From positions 1 through 54,052 of the forward strand of contig JALOPK010000003.1 in the NCBI GenBank assembly GCA_025453925.1: a DNA stretch of 54,052 nucleotides, read 5' to 3'. Of the stretch, positions 1 to 10,600 are shown one piece after another. This DNA is from Candidatus Eiseniibacteriota bacterium (GTDB lineage Bacteria > JAFGKV01). The position numbers were made by a program, and so were the translations under genes. Numbering within the stretch: position 1 is the first letter of the stretch; each line of letters starts with the position of its first letter. A model generated the notes under the pieces. That model worked only from the letters and a program-made list of their open reading frames with translations. It ran no database searches and had not been told where the DNA came from.

Positions 1-286
1 TGACGGTTCCAGTCCCTGGAATGTCCGACTGGAGGAGACCGTCTGGATCCTCGAGTCTGTGAAGGTGCGGCTTGGTTCGATCCCGGCCTTGAATGCCGCA
101 TCAGTCGACCTCGCCCCGGTCGCAATGCATGCGCAGGGACGGCCTTGCCGGTGGCGTGATCGCACGTTTGATTAACTTCCGATCCGAACTCGGATCTCGC
201 TCCGCGCGTCGGCGGCCGGAGGGCCCCGATGAGACGGCGCGGCGCCCGGAACGTCGGACTTCTGTCTTTTCCCATTGGAGTTGCAC

Positions 287-1660
287 ATGCTGCTGAAGAG
301 CTTTTTCGTGCCGAATATCGCGCACAGCTCATACCTGCTCGCAGGATCGGAAACCTGCGCCATCATCGACCCGCAACGCGATGTTGCGGTCTACCTTGAC
401 GTGGCGCGCGATCTCGGTGTGCGGATCACACACGTCCTGGAAACACATCTGCACGCTGACTTCATCTCGGGCCATCTCGACCTGGCCGAGGCGACCGGCG
501 CCGTCATCTACGCGCCGCGGGCCGGGGACTGCGCCTTCGCGCATGAAGGCGTGGCCGGGGGGGATGTCATCCGGCTGGAGGACATGAGTCTGGAAGTGAT
601 GGAAACTCCCGGCCATACGCCCGAGCACGTGTCCTACGTCACCCGCGATCTGTCCAGGGGAGACTCCGCGGTCGGTGTATTCTGCGGGGACACACTTTTC
701 GTCGGCGACGTCGGCCGGCCTGACTTGTTTCCCGGGCGCGCCCGGGAACTGGCAGGGGCGCTGCAGGTCAGCCTTGCCAGACTTCTGGCGCTGCCGGACT
801 TCTGCGAGGTCTACCCGGCGCACGGCGCCGGATCGCTCTGTGGGCGGGACATGGCGGCCAAGTTGCAGAGCACGATCGGTTACGAGCGGCGGCACAACCC
901 CGCCCTCCAGATCGCTGACCGTGACGAGTTCATTCGATCCCTCACGACAGACATGCCTGCGGCGCCTGATCACTTTGCCCGATGCAGCGACATCAACAGG
1001 CAGGGGCCTGTGCGAGTGTCGGAGCTCTCGCCACCTGTTCCCTTGGCGCCAACCGAGTTTCGCGAGCCGATGCGGCGCGGCGGCGCCGAGCTGGACGTAC
1101 GGGACTACGACGCGTTCGGAGCCCTCCATGTTCCGGGAGCCATCAGCATCCCCATGAGCGGCAACCTCCCCGTCTTCGCCGGATGGATCATTCCGGCCGA
1201 TGCTGAAATCCTCTTGGTCGCGGCGGACGATATGGCGGTGGAGGATGCCGTGATCTGGCTGCGGCGTGTCGGCCATGATCGCGCGGTGGGCTACCTCGAT
1301 GGAGGGATGCACTCCTGGGCGGCGGCGGGGCTGTCGACGGAGCGCGTGCCGCAGATCTCGGCGCGGGAGCTCCGGAAGGATGTGTCAGGGGATGGGCAGC
1401 GCCTCGTCCTCGACGTCAGGAGCGCGGATGAGTTCCAGCATGCGGCCTCTCGAATCCCGGGCAGCATCAACATCCCCGCAACCCAAGTGCGCACACGTTG
1501 TGGAGAGTTGCCGAAGGACCGGAAGATCGTGGTCGTCTGCGGATCCGGTCCGCGGTCGAGCATGGCGGCCAGTCTTCTCCAGCGCGCCGGGTTCTCGCGC
1601 GTCTGCAATGTGGCAGGGGGAATGGAGGGATTCAAGGCGGCCGGAGAGGTGATGGAGTAG
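287..1660 (+). CDS. MBL-fold hydrolase with two rhodanese domains (persulfide dioxygenase-like)
   Basis: A 457-residue metallo-beta-lactamase/rhodanese fusion, probably cytoplasmic and acting on persulfides or other sulfane sulfur. The metal site is the persulfide-dioxygenase variant THLHADFISGH (H54, H56, D58, H63), followed by GHTPEHVSY. Of the two C-terminal rhodanese domains, the first lacks a catalytic Cys and the second keeps it (VVCGSGPRSS, C418). I chose ATG 287 because GGAG at 277-280 sits 6 bases upstream; the frame could extend to TTG 275. This domain order is common in bacterial sulfide-oxidation proteins. The exact substrate is not readable from sequence. It stands alone on the plus strand. 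Confidence 0.9.
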   Translation: MLLKSFFVPNIAHSSYLLAGSETCAIIDPQRDVAVYLDVARDLGVRITHVLETHLHADFISGHLDLAEATGAVIYAPRAGDCAFAHEGVAGGDVIRLEDMSLEVMETPGHTPEHVSYVTRDLSRGDSAVGVFCGDTLFVGDVGRPDLFPGRARELAGALQVSLARLLALPDFCEVYPAHGAGSLCGRDMAAKLQSTIGYERRHNPALQIADRDEFIRSLTTDMPAAPDHFARCSDINRQGPVRVSELSPPVPLAPTEFREPMRRGGAELDVRDYDAFGALHVPGAISIPMSGNLPVFAGWIIPADAEILLVAADDMAVEDAVIWLRRVGHDRAVGYLDGGMHSWAAAGLSTERVPQISARELRKDVSGDGQRLVLDVRSADEFQHAASRIPGSINIPATQVRTRCGELPKDRKIVVVCGSGPRSSMAASLLQRAGFSRVCNVAGGMEGFKAAGEVME

Positions 1661-1989
1661 CCGATCTGCAGCAGGCAGCCCGACCGTGGAGGTCCCCACG
1701 ACCCCACGCACGGAACCAGAAGAGGAAAACAACGCCGCCGTGCTCCCCGAGCGCGCTCAGGGGCAACGCCAAGGCCTCGATATCGCCGAGTAGATCAGAT
1801 GCTCGCCCGGGAACTCTGTTGGGACGGAGGAGTCACATATGGCTGGCAACTCCGGCAGGCTTCCTGCCTGTGGTTGTCGCGTGCTGGTGCCAAAGGCCGC
1901 GGTGCGGTGCGGTGCGCCGGCGGAAGAATGTACCGAACCCTGCGGCCTGACTAACTGGAACTGACCACTGAGAACGCGGAGGTGCGTCG
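1661..1989. other. Intergenic, no gene seen
   Basis: These 329 bases lie between the MBL-rhodanese gene and the nitroreductase gene. Open frames crossing it are arginine- and proline-rich shadows. A short hairpin (GGCAGG-CTT-CCTGCC, about 1854-1868) is visible, but there is no T-run, so I do not call a terminator. The Shine-Dalgarno of the next gene (GGAGGTG, 1978-1984) closes the region. Confidence 0.6.
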
Positions 1990-2658
1990 ATGTGTTCGAT
2001 CTTTGCGGTGGCCGTGGGGGTGACGCTCGCCACGGCCGAGCCCATCACCTTGCCACCGCCTGACCTGGCCGGCGGCATCTCTTTGAACACGGCACTGGCC
2101 CACCGGCGGTCGGTGCGGGAGTACGCGGACCCGCGGCTGTCTCCGGACGACCTGGGGGCACTCCTATGGGCGGGGCAGGGCATCACGTCGCCCGAAGGCT
2201 TCAGGACTGCGCCATCGGCGGGGGGCCTGTACCCGTTGACCCTTTATGTGGCGACGCGCGCGGTAGAGGGGCTGGGAGCCGCCGTGTACCGGTATGATCC
2301 CGAGGTCCACGCGCTCACCCTCACGCGAGAGCCGTTTGTGCCTCTGGCACTGTGGGCGGCGTCACTCCAGCAGGAGCCCCTCCGCCAGGCACCCGCGGTC
2401 ATCGTGGTGGCGGGCGCGGTGGAGAGGACCGCGGCCAAGTACGGCGACCGCGCGCGGCAGTACATGCTGATCGAGGCCGGCCACGCGGCACAGAACATCC
2501 TGCTGGAGGCTGCGGCTTTGGGGTTGGCGGCGGTACCTGTCGGTGCGTTCTACGAAGGCCATGCCAAGGAAGCGCTCGGGATCACCGAAGAACCCCTGCT
2601 GCTGATCCCGGTAGGGAAAGCGAGGGGAGGCCTTTCACCCAACGGAGAGGGTGAGTAG
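1990..2658 (+). CDS. SagB-type nitroreductase-family oxidoreductase
   Basis: A 222-residue FMN-dependent nitroreductase-fold protein. It shows the family pattern HRRSVREY near residues 37-44, a PSAGGLYPL motif (FMN and substrate region) and a C-terminal half with AGHAAQNILLEAAALGLAAVPVGAF. This is the SagB/thiazoline-oxidase-like branch, which also contains many enzymes unrelated to peptide maturation. The ATG is supported by GGAGGTG 5 bases upstream. The first 16 residues are hydrophobic and end in TATAEP, so an exported or membrane-tethered form is possible, which is odd for a flavoprotein. No YcaO or peptide precursor gene lies next to it, so a peptide-modifying role is not supported. Confidence 0.85.
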   Translation: MCSIFAVAVGVTLATAEPITLPPPDLAGGISLNTALAHRRSVREYADPRLSPDDLGALLWAGQGITSPEGFRTAPSAGGLYPLTLYVATRAVEGLGAAVYRYDPEVHALTLTREPFVPLALWAASLQQEPLRQAPAVIVVAGAVERTAAKYGDRARQYMLIEAGHAAQNILLEAAALGLAAVPVGAFYEGHAKEALGITEEPLLLIPVGKARGGLSPNGEGE

Positions 2659-2832
2659 GCCGTCACGCAGCCCACGGCCCCGATCGCGCTGCGGCATCCG
2701 GGCTGGCGCACCCTTTGTGTCCGGGCCTCCGGCCATGGATCCCTTGGACGTCGTCCGGGTACTCTCAACTGACGCACCCACGACACCTATCAGGCGCGCT
2801 CTACGGCCGTGAACCATACCAGGGAGCTTCCC

Positions 2833-5800
2833 ATGCGTGCACCTATACTGATGCTGGCCTTTGCCACGCTGTATGCCCATGCGGGCTACGCAATACCTCC
2901 CGCCCCCCGCTGGGTCGTGTCCGAGCGCCCTAACGGCCTTGACATCTCTCTCAGTCGGGCTCCGTGGACATCATTCCCGCTCGAAGACGGCACGCACACC
3001 GTGATCCGCGCCACCGGTGCGGCACTGACCCGGGAGGTCGGATGGCCCGAGCTTCCCGCGTACCACCTCCTGTTCGCCGTGCCGCCGGGTTGTGAACCCG
3101 TTCTGCGGTCCGAGGTCCGCACAACGGATCGACACGCGCTCCGTGCCGCCCCCGTCGGCGTGTGGAGCTCAACGGACAAAGTGCTGTCGGTCCAACGTTC
3201 CAGCAGCGTGCCGGTCGCCCTGACAGGGGAGCTGTATCCATCTCGCTGGGCCACCATCGAGCCCTGGGGAAGATTCCGGGGCGTGCAGCTCTACGCGCTG
3301 GACATCCGGCCCCTGCAGCAGCGCCTGGGCATGACGGAGATCATCGAGAACGTGGGAATGTCGGTGGAGATCTCGTGGGATCCTCCTTCTCATTCGGGCG
3401 CCCCCCCTATCGAGAGCCGCTATCTCCCCGTGCTGAAGAGCATGGTCATGAACGATGAGTTTGCGTCCAGTGTGGGCACCGTCTCCCCGGCCCGCGCACC
3501 CGTTGTGTGGGAACCACCCTATCCGGCGGTGAAGATCACTGTGCCGCCGGGTCGACCCGCGGTGATTCACCGGGAGGATCTCGCGGCCGCCGCCCCGGAT
3601 CTGGCCGCCATGTCACCCGAGGATCTCTCGTTGTCGTGGAAGGGCGCCGAGCTGCCGTGCATCGTCGAGACCAGCGGCGACACCTTCGACCGCATCTCGT
3701 TTCTGAGCCCGCCCCTGCCGGTCGAGTACGCGAATGAGACCTTTCACAATGTCATGTGGCTGGGGCGTGGCAGCGGCCTGCAGCCAATGTCCCGGCGGGA
3801 TGCAACGCCCCTGGCCTCCTCTCCCGAGATGACATCCCATCCCGCCACGCTCACCGTGGCCGAGGAACTGGAACATTCCGACTACACCAGTGCCGGCGAC
3901 GCTTTGCAGTGGTGGTGGTCGCATGTGGAGGTGAAGTCCCCGGGACAAACCAGCAGCACCAACGTGAGCGTGGGGCTTTCTTCGCTGGACAAGACCCGCC
4001 CCGTTACCCTCACCCTGACGGGGAGCGCCGACACCTGGACGAGCCACCGGCTGCGGGTGTCCATCGCAGGGCACATGCTCGCCGACACCACGTGGACCAA
4101 CAGGGGCACATTCGGAGTGACTGCCACGGTGCCCACTGAGCTGGTCTTCGTGGGCACCAACGTCGTGAAGATCGAAGCGGTCGGCCAGACCACCACCACG
4201 GACAGGATCTGGATCAAGAGCGTCACCTTCCGGTTCTTCACCGGCACGGCGGCGATAGACAGCCTCCGGTTCGCCGGCGCGACTGGCGATCCTGGGCGAT
4301 ACCGCTACCGGGTCGAGGGGTTCCGTTACCCGGAAGTCACCGTGATTGATGCCACCGACCCCGAGGATCCGGTTCAGCTCACCGGCCCCGCCACTGAGCT
4401 GATCACGGGAGGGTATGCGCTGACGTTCGGTGACTCCGCCATGCAGGCGGCTCCTCGCCAGTACGTGGTGTTCGCTCCGGATCGCGGCGCGTCCCGGCCC
4501 ACGCTGGAGTCGCGCGTCGAGGGCGTGTTGGGATCGGTAGGTGGGGCCGACTACCTCGTGGTCACGCACCCGCTTTTCGCCGACCAGGCATCCCGACTGG
4601 CATCCTATCGGGAGAGCAGAGGATTCACCCCGCTGGTCGTTGACGTGAACGAGGTATTCGACCGATTTGGATGGGGCTACCCCTCGAGCCGCGCGCTCGA
4701 CGAATTCGTGGCCTGGGCGTATGCATCGTTCGATCCGCGGCCCGGTTTCGTGGTACTCGTGGGAGACGGTTCTTCAAGGCAGCGCCACGGCAATGAAACC
4801 TCCCCCAATCTGATTCCGGTGCGACTGGTCAGTCGCGTGGCTGACGAGAACGCCTATGCCGACGTGGACGATGACCCGCACCAGCTCCCCGACGTCGCCA
4901 TCGGCCGCCTCAGCGTCCAAACCGCGGGGCAGGCAGCCGAGTTCATCGACAAGATCATCGCCGCGGAGACGCAGAGTGCGCCCTCGCCCGCCCACGCCAG
5001 GATCGCGCTCTTTGCCGATGATGCCAGCGGGAGCGCCAGCCAGCCGGGGTTCGCCTACGATTGCGAGCAGATCCTCGCCAGCGTGAGTCCGGCGTACTTC
5101 CCCGAACGGATCTATTTGAGCTACAACGGGGGCTCCAACGATGCGTGGAACGACCGCCCCACCATGCTGCACTCCCGCGCAAAGGGCGAGGCCTACTACC
5201 GGCCATGGATACTGGATACGGTTCGCGACGGCATTCTCATACTCACCTATGTCGGCCACGGCGGGGTAAACACCTGGGCCACGGAGTGGATCATCACCTC
5301 GGATGACGCGCCGGAGATGCTCACGGCACCCAACTATCCGTTCATGACCAGCTTCAGTTGCGACACCGGCCGGTTCGATGATCCGGACTATGACATCATC
5401 ATGGCCGAGCACTTTACCCGCTGGCGCGAGGGAGCGCTGGCCTTCTTCAGTTCCTCCCGTGAGAGCTACCCCTCTGACAACAGCGTCCTCTCTGCGAACC
5501 TCCACCAGGCATTGCTGGATGACGGCATTCATGAGATCGGCCTCGCCATCCAGGTGGCGAAGTTCCAGAGCGACATTTCGTATGTGTGTCGCACCTACTC
5601 GCTGCTGGGCGATCCTGCTTCCGCACTGCCCGTGCCGTCTCAGGGCGATCTGACGGTGTCGGTTGTTCCGGAGGTGGTGACCGACGGTACGACCGTGTCT
5701 GCTCTCATCACGTGGTCGGCCATCGCCACCGCGGAAGCATCCATGGAACTGGCAGACGCATTCGGGATCCCCCTGGCATCCCGGACGCAGAGCCTCTCCC

Positions 5801-6975
5801 TGCCGTGGACATCGGTGGTGACCACCGCCGAAGCACCACCCCCGGGAGAGGGCGTCTTCCGGGTGTACGGCCGAAGCGGAGCACAGGAAGCGCTCACCAT
5901 GGCGCCGTTCACCAGCCCCGTGAACATCGACACGGCGGAGGTGACGCCCGAGGGCGGAAGCGGCGGGACTGTTGCCAGCAACAACGGGAACATTCTGGTG
6001 TCGGTGCCGCCGGGATGCGTCGACGACACTACCGTCGTGCGCATCACGGCAGGTTCGGTAACGAGGGTGAGCACCCAAAGCCACATGGACGTGTGTCCCG
6101 TGCCAGGCGCGGGTACGGGACGGGCGTACCAGGTGCGCTTCGACAGCGGTGAGCTTGGTCAGGCTCCATTGTCGGTCCGGATGGCCTATGACACCAACTG
6201 GTTGCTTCCAGTGGATGTGGACAGCCTCATGGCCGCCATGTGGAACCCTGGCATAGGCCTCTGGGTCGGACTTCCCAGCACCGTCGCCGGAGGTCGGGTG
6301 GAGGCGGAGCCGCCGACCAGCGGCCAGTTCACGATACTCGTGGTCTACGATCGGGAGCCCCCGATTGTCACGCATACGGAGATTCAGGACGGTAGCGCCT
6401 GGAGGGCCTTCCAGGAGGGCGAATTCGCCGCGACGGGCGACTGGATGCGGTTCACTTTGGCCGACCACGACGGGATTCTGGGTTCCAGCGTTCGCGTTCG
6501 CATTGGTGGGCGGTCGGCGGTTGCCACGTTCGAGGCCATGGCCCAGGGCCAGCAGGAGGGCCGGGTGGTGGTCCAGCTTCCGGAGATGCCATCGGGAACG
6601 CACACGTTGGCGCTGGATGTATCCGACGTGTACGGCAACGCTGCCACCCACACCCTGACCGTCCGTCTGGGCGCCGACTTCGTCATCGCGGGGTTCGCCG
6701 CTGTACCGAATCCCTTCCCGGCCGGCACGACCCTGCGGTTTGTGCTGTCGGCCGACGCGCTCCGCGCGGTGGCGCGCGTGTACACGGTCAGCGGCCGGCT
6801 GATCCGTGAGATCGAACTTGCGAGTCCCGTCCGGGGAACGAATCTGATGGCATGGGACGGTCTGGATCAGGACGGCGACCGGATCGCCGGAGGAGTCTAT
6901 CTCGTGCGTCTTCAGGTTGACGCACAGGGTCTCGGCGCGCACGCCGAGACCAAGGTGGTGCGGAGGCCGGCGTGA
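2833..6975 (+). CDS. Gingipain-like C25 cysteine peptidase with FlgD/T9SS-like C-terminal domain
   Basis: A 1380-residue secreted protein. It has an N-terminal signal peptide (about residues 1-20), a long beta-rich propeptide, a C25 (gingipain) peptidase domain from about 574 to 900, Ig-like stretches, and a C-terminal domain from about 1290 (VPNPFPAGTTLRF, VYTVSGRLI, GGVYLVRLQ). The catalytic dyad is visible as H809 in YVGHGG and C843 in FSCDTGRF. The C-terminal module resembles FlgD Ig-like and type IX sorting domains, so delivery to the cell surface is likely. ATG 2833 is preceded by AGGGAG at 2821-2826; an in-frame ATG at 2809 lacks this. The stop overlaps the next start (GTGA), so it heads a coupled gene series. 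Bacterial C25 peptidases are usually extracellular proteases or act in T9SS maturation. Confidence 0.92.
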   Translation: MRAPILMLAFATLYAHAGYAIPPAPRWVVSERPNGLDISLSRAPWTSFPLEDGTHTVIRATGAALTREVGWPELPAYHLLFAVPPGCEPVLRSEVRTTDRHALRAAPVGVWSSTDKVLSVQRSSSVPVALTGELYPSRWATIEPWGRFRGVQLYALDIRPLQQRLGMTEIIENVGMSVEISWDPPSHSGAPPIESRYLPVLKSMVMNDEFASSVGTVSPARAPVVWEPPYPAVKITVPPGRPAVIHREDLAAAAPDLAAMSPEDLSLSWKGAELPCIVETSGDTFDRISFLSPPLPVEYANETFHNVMWLGRGSGLQPMSRRDATPLASSPEMTSHPATLTVAEELEHSDYTSAGDALQWWWSHVEVKSPGQTSSTNVSVGLSSLDKTRPVTLTLTGSADTWTSHRLRVSIAGHMLADTTWTNRGTFGVTATVPTELVFVGTNVVKIEAVGQTTTTDRIWIKSVTFRFFTGTAAIDSLRFAGATGDPGRYRYRVEGFRYPEVTVIDATDPEDPVQLTGPATELITGGYALTFGDSAMQAAPRQYVVFAPDRGASRPTLESRVEGVLGSVGGADYLVVTHPLFADQASRLASYRESRGFTPLVVDVNEVFDRFGWGYPSSRALDEFVAWAYASFDPRPGFVVLVGDGSSRQRHGNETSPNLIPVRLVSRVADENAYADVDDDPHQLPDVAIGRLSVQTAGQAAEFIDKIIAAETQSAPSPAHARIALFADDASGSASQPGFAYDCEQILASVSPAYFPERIYLSYNGGSNDAWNDRPTMLHSRAKGEAYYRPWILDTVRDGILILTYVGHGGVNTWATEWIITSDDAPEMLTAPNYPFMTSFSCDTGRFDDPDYDIIMAEHFTRWREGALAFFSSSRESYPSDNSVLSANLHQALLDDGIHEIGLAIQVAKFQSDISYVCRTYSLLGDPASALPVPSQGDLTVSVVPEVVTDGTTVSALITWSAIATAEASMELADAFGIPLASRTQSLSLPWTSVVTTAEAPPPGEGVFRVYGRSGAQEALTMAPFTSPVNIDTAEVTPEGGSGGTVASNNGNILVSVPPGCVDDTTVVRITAGSVTRVSTQSHMDVCPVPGAGTGRAYQVRFDSGELGQAPLSVRMAYDTNWLLPVDVDSLMAAMWNPGIGLWVGLPSTVAGGRVEAEPPTSGQFTILVVYDREPPIVTHTEIQDGSAWRAFQEGEFAATGDWMRFTLADHDGILGSSVRVRIGGRSAVATFEAMAQGQQEGRVVVQLPEMPSGTHTLALDVSDVYGNAATHTLTVRLGADFVIAGFAAVPNPFPAGTTLRFVLSADALRAVARVYTVSGRLIREIELASPVRGTNLMAWDGLDQDGDRIAGGVYLVRLQVDAQGLGAHAETKVVRRPA

Positions 6976-7616
6976 TCCTTCTGCTGGTGGTGCTGGCGGC
7001 GGGCACGCTCGACACGGGACCGGCCGCGTTCACGATCGGACGGCTTAAGTATGGAGGAGGAGGCGATTGGTATGCCAACCCCTCGTCTCTCCCGAATCTG
7101 CTGGGCAGGGTGGGCGCCGACCTGAACATTGCCGTGGCGGAACGTGAGGATGTCGTGGAGCTCATGAGCCCCGATCTCTTTCGGCATCCATTTCTCCATG
7201 CGACAGGGCATGGAGAAATGCGGTTCACCGACCTTGAGGCGGGGCGTCTGCGGGGGTTTCTCCTGCGCGGAGGTTTCCTGCACGTCGATGACAACTACGG
7301 GCTCGACGCGTCGTTCCGGAGGGAGATCGCCAGAGTTTTCCCGGACAGGGCTCTCGTGCGTCTGGCCCCCGGCCACGCGATCTTCTCCCGCCCGCATGCG
7401 TTCCCCGGTGGATTGCCGAAGATCCACGAACACGACGGCGCCCCGGCACAGGCATTCGCCGTGCTGGATGGTGAGCGAGTCATGGTCCTGTACACCTTCA
7501 GTTGCGACCTGGGCGACGGCTGGGAGGATGAGCGCGTGCACAACGATCCACCCGAGCTGCGGGATGCTGCACTCAAGATGGGGGTGAACATCGTTGCCTA
7601 CGCACTCACGCACTGA
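6972..7616 (+). CDS. DUF4159 domain protein
   Basis: A 214-residue protein of the DUF4159 family. The hallmark stretches are ATGHGEMRFTD, RGGFLHVDDNYG, a GLPKIHEHDG loop, YTFSCDLGDGWED, and the ending ALKMGVNIVAYALTH. The N-terminus is hydrophobic (signal or anchor). The GTG start overlaps the peptidase stop as GTGA, implying translational coupling. In other bacteria DUF4159 genes sit beside MoxR, DUF58 and DUF4175 genes in putative envelope clusters. Its biochemical function is unknown. Confidence 0.9.
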   Translation: MILLLVVLAAGTLDTGPAAFTIGRLKYGGGGDWYANPSSLPNLLGRVGADLNIAVAEREDVVELMSPDLFRHPFLHATGHGEMRFTDLEAGRLRGFLLRGGFLHVDDNYGLDASFRREIARVFPDRALVRLAPGHAIFSRPHAFPGGLPKIHEHDGAPAQAFAVLDGERVMVLYTFSCDLGDGWEDERVHNDPPELRDAALKMGVNIVAYALTH

Positions 7617-7658
7617 CCCCCGGAGCCCACCCGGCGGATACGGGAGCTCCTGAGCATC

Positions 7659-10600
7659 ATGGCTGCCATGCCCCCCTCCCTGCTGTTGGGCAGACTCGCG
7701 CGTCTGGAACGCGCCAGGTGGCGCCGGGCAGTCCTGCGCGGCATAGTGTCGGGCGCGGGGTGGCTGCTCGTCGTGACCTCCGTCCTCAGCTCTGCCGCGG
7801 GCCTGCATCAGATCCCCGCGGAGCTGCGATGGGTGCTGTTGACGGCCGGCGGGCTTGCGCTGGTGCGGGCACTGAGAGGGGGCGCCGAGCTTGCGGGACA
7901 TAGCCCTGAGCGGACGGCGGCGGTGCTGGAGGCCCTCGCGCCGAGTCTTGAGCGCAGGATTCGGCCGGCCGTTGATCTGGCCCGCCGCCTTGTGCCTGGT
8001 ACCAGCATGGAACTCACGGAACTCGCCCAGGAGCAGGCGCTGGAACGGCTCGACGGAATCGACCCGTCCAGGCTGCTCGGCACCTGTGCGCCCCTGCCCT
8101 GGCGTCCGCTGGCGTTGGGGACGCTGCTGACGCTGTTTGCCACGGGTGCATCGGGCGGTTGCCCCATGCCATGGGCGCGCGCCTGTCTGCCGTGGCATGA
8201 CCCCCCTGCACCGCTTCCCCGGCTCCTGACCGTGGCCCCAGGGGACACCAGCGTGGTGGCGGGCTCCCCGGTGACAGTGCGGTGCCTGGTGGCATGGCTT
8301 CGAGATGAAGGAGCGGTGGTGGAAACCCGCCGTCCCGGCGAGATGGACGCGAGACTCCCCCTCGAGCCTTCGGGGACGCCCGGCCCCCGCACGACCCTCA
8401 CCGCTACCCTCCGGTTTCCCAAGGGTGGCTACCAGTACCGGGTATCGGCTGGGCCCGAGGTGAGTCCATGGTTCGCGGTCGATCAATACCACCCCCTTGA
8501 GATCACCGATGCCCGCCTGACGTATCACTTCCCGCCCTACACCGGGCTCGACAGTATGCGCCTCGTGGGCATCCCCCGGGAGATCAGGGGGCTTCGCGGT
8601 ACCCGCGTGGTGCTTGTCTTGCAGGGCAACAACCCTCTGACTGAATGCGTGTGCCGGCTGTGGTGCGAGCCGCCATGCACCATGCGTGTCGATGAGAGAA
8701 CGGCTGACGGCGAGTTCACCATCGAACGCGGTGCGGCGGCGGCGTTCGCGGTTCGGGATCGCATGGGACAACACGCCTCCATGGGGCCGGTTCCGGTCTA
8801 CATGACCGCCGATGAATCCCCGACCATCGACGCACTGATCCCGGGGTGCGACACGCTGCTGTCCCGGGATGTCAACGCGCTGGTCGGAGCGTCAGCCCAC
8901 GATGACTTCGGTCTCTCATTGGTCGCTGTGCGGTACACCATGGGGGAACGGGAGGACACGCTGGTCCTGGCGAAAGGTCGCATGGGCACCGTGGGGAGCT
9001 GGGTGCGCACCTGGGACCTTTCGCCGTTGGGCTTGCTGCCCGAGGATATCGTGAGCTACCGTTTCGAGGTAACGGACAACGACGCAGTGAGTGGCCCCAA
9101 ACGGACCGCCTCCCGGTGGTTCCGTCTCCGGTTCCCCGGTCTTGATGAGATCATGGCGTCCATCGGCCAGGAGCAGACCAGCGTCATCGACAGCCTGGAG
9201 GCGTTGTCGGGTGAAGGAAACGACCTGCGCGAGGAGTTAAGAAGCATCGCCGCGGAACTCTCTGGCGCCGACGCGGCCGACTGGGGAACCCGGGAGGATC
9301 TGAAGGCGCTGGCCGCCGAGCAGCGCGCACTGGGCGAGCGGTTGGCGCGCGCCGCCGAGGATCTGGCTCGCATCGAGCGGATGGCGGAGGAGGAGGAGCT
9401 GTTCACCGCGGAGCTTCTCGACCGAGTGGCCACCGTTCAGGAGCTCCTGCGTACTCTTCGGCTCCCTGAGTTGGACCGGGCCCTGGATGAGCTGCAGCAC
9501 GCCGTCGACACGGTGAACCCCCGGGAGCTGGAACAGGCTCTGAGTCGCCTGGCTGACCATCAGGAGCGCATCCTGGAGGGGCTCGACCGCGCAATCCAGA
9601 TGCTGAAGAGGCTCGAGGCCGCGCAGAGATTGTCCTCCCTGGCGCGAACCGCCGAGCGGATCGAGGGCGAACAGGAAAACCTGGTGGAGGCGCCAAAGAC
9701 GGGAGAGCAGGCAGGGTACGAGGCGCGGCTGGGAGAGGACCTGGCACGACTCCAGGAGGCCATGGGTGACCTCACCAAAGACATGCGGAGCGTCTCCACG
9801 GTGGTGGCCGACAGTCTCGCCGCCGCGTCGCAGCGTGTGCAGGCCTCAGGTGCACAGGAAGCGATGGAGCAGGCGGCCGGCGCGATGCGGTCGGGTTCTC
9901 CAGACGCCCCGGATCTCCAGGCGAAGGCGCTGGCCGGAGCGCAGAGGCTGGCGGCGGATCTTCAGGCCGCCGAGAGCTCCATGGGCGGGCAAGACCTGGC
10001 ACAGTTGATGGAAAACCTGGCCGCAGCGGAGCGGACGGTTGCCGATCTCGCATACGAGCAGCAGCAGCTCGCCGCACGGCCTGGGGACGCCGCGGCGGAT
10101 CACCCCCGGCAAGTGGGCGTCGCCGAGGCGCTGCGCATCCTGCGGGAGCAGACCGAAGAGACGCTGGCCAAGGGACTGGGCCCGGCAGCAGCTGACGTCC
10201 TGGGCACCATGGCCCGGGCGCAGAACGAACTCGATCGAGCTGCGGCACAAGGGTCTCGCGGTCTGAAAGACCGTGCATCCGCGCTTCGGGCGCTCAACAC
10301 CGTGTCCGGCTCACTCAGCGCCCTCAGGCAGAATCTCCAGGCGATGTCGTGCTCCGACAACTCCGGTATGGAGGAGCTCTTCGGTCTCTCCCAGGCCCAG
10401 GGGCAGCTGAACCAATCGTGTCAGTCGCTGCTGCCGCGCGCAGGCGGTCTGTCGCGGGAAATGCTCGCCTCCCTGGCCGCCCGCCAGCAATTGATCCGTG
10501 ATCAGCTGTCCCGCATCGGTCAGGGCAGGCAGGGTGATGGCAGCGTGACCGGCGATCTGGGCGGCATCGGTCGGGAGATGGAGGATCTCGTCTCCCGGCT

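Noticed and set aside
66-95. GGTTCGATCCC-like string resembling a tRNA T-arm.
   Set aside because: The flanking bases do not form a T-stem and no acceptor, anticodon or D-arm can be folded around it.
2-175. A frame open to the left edge, ending in TAA at 173-175, possibly the end of a gene outside the window.
   Set aside because: 57 codons open at an edge in GC-rich DNA is not significant, and the translation resembles no family.
329-1312. Long minus-strand open frame (327 codons) opposite the MBL-rhodanese gene.
   Set aside because: It is a shadow: the plus strand encodes a complete recognised family and the minus product is Arg/His/Gly-rich with no motif.
1990-2658. SagB-like nitroreductase as part of a thiazole/oxazole peptide cluster.
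   Set aside because: No YcaO, E1-like or precursor gene lies near it; the peptide-like gene at 31.3 kb is 29 kb away.
4774-6942. Very long minus-strand frame (722 codons) opposite the C25 peptidase.
   Set aside because: It arises from codon bias of the real gene; composition is Arg/His/Gly-rich with no domain.
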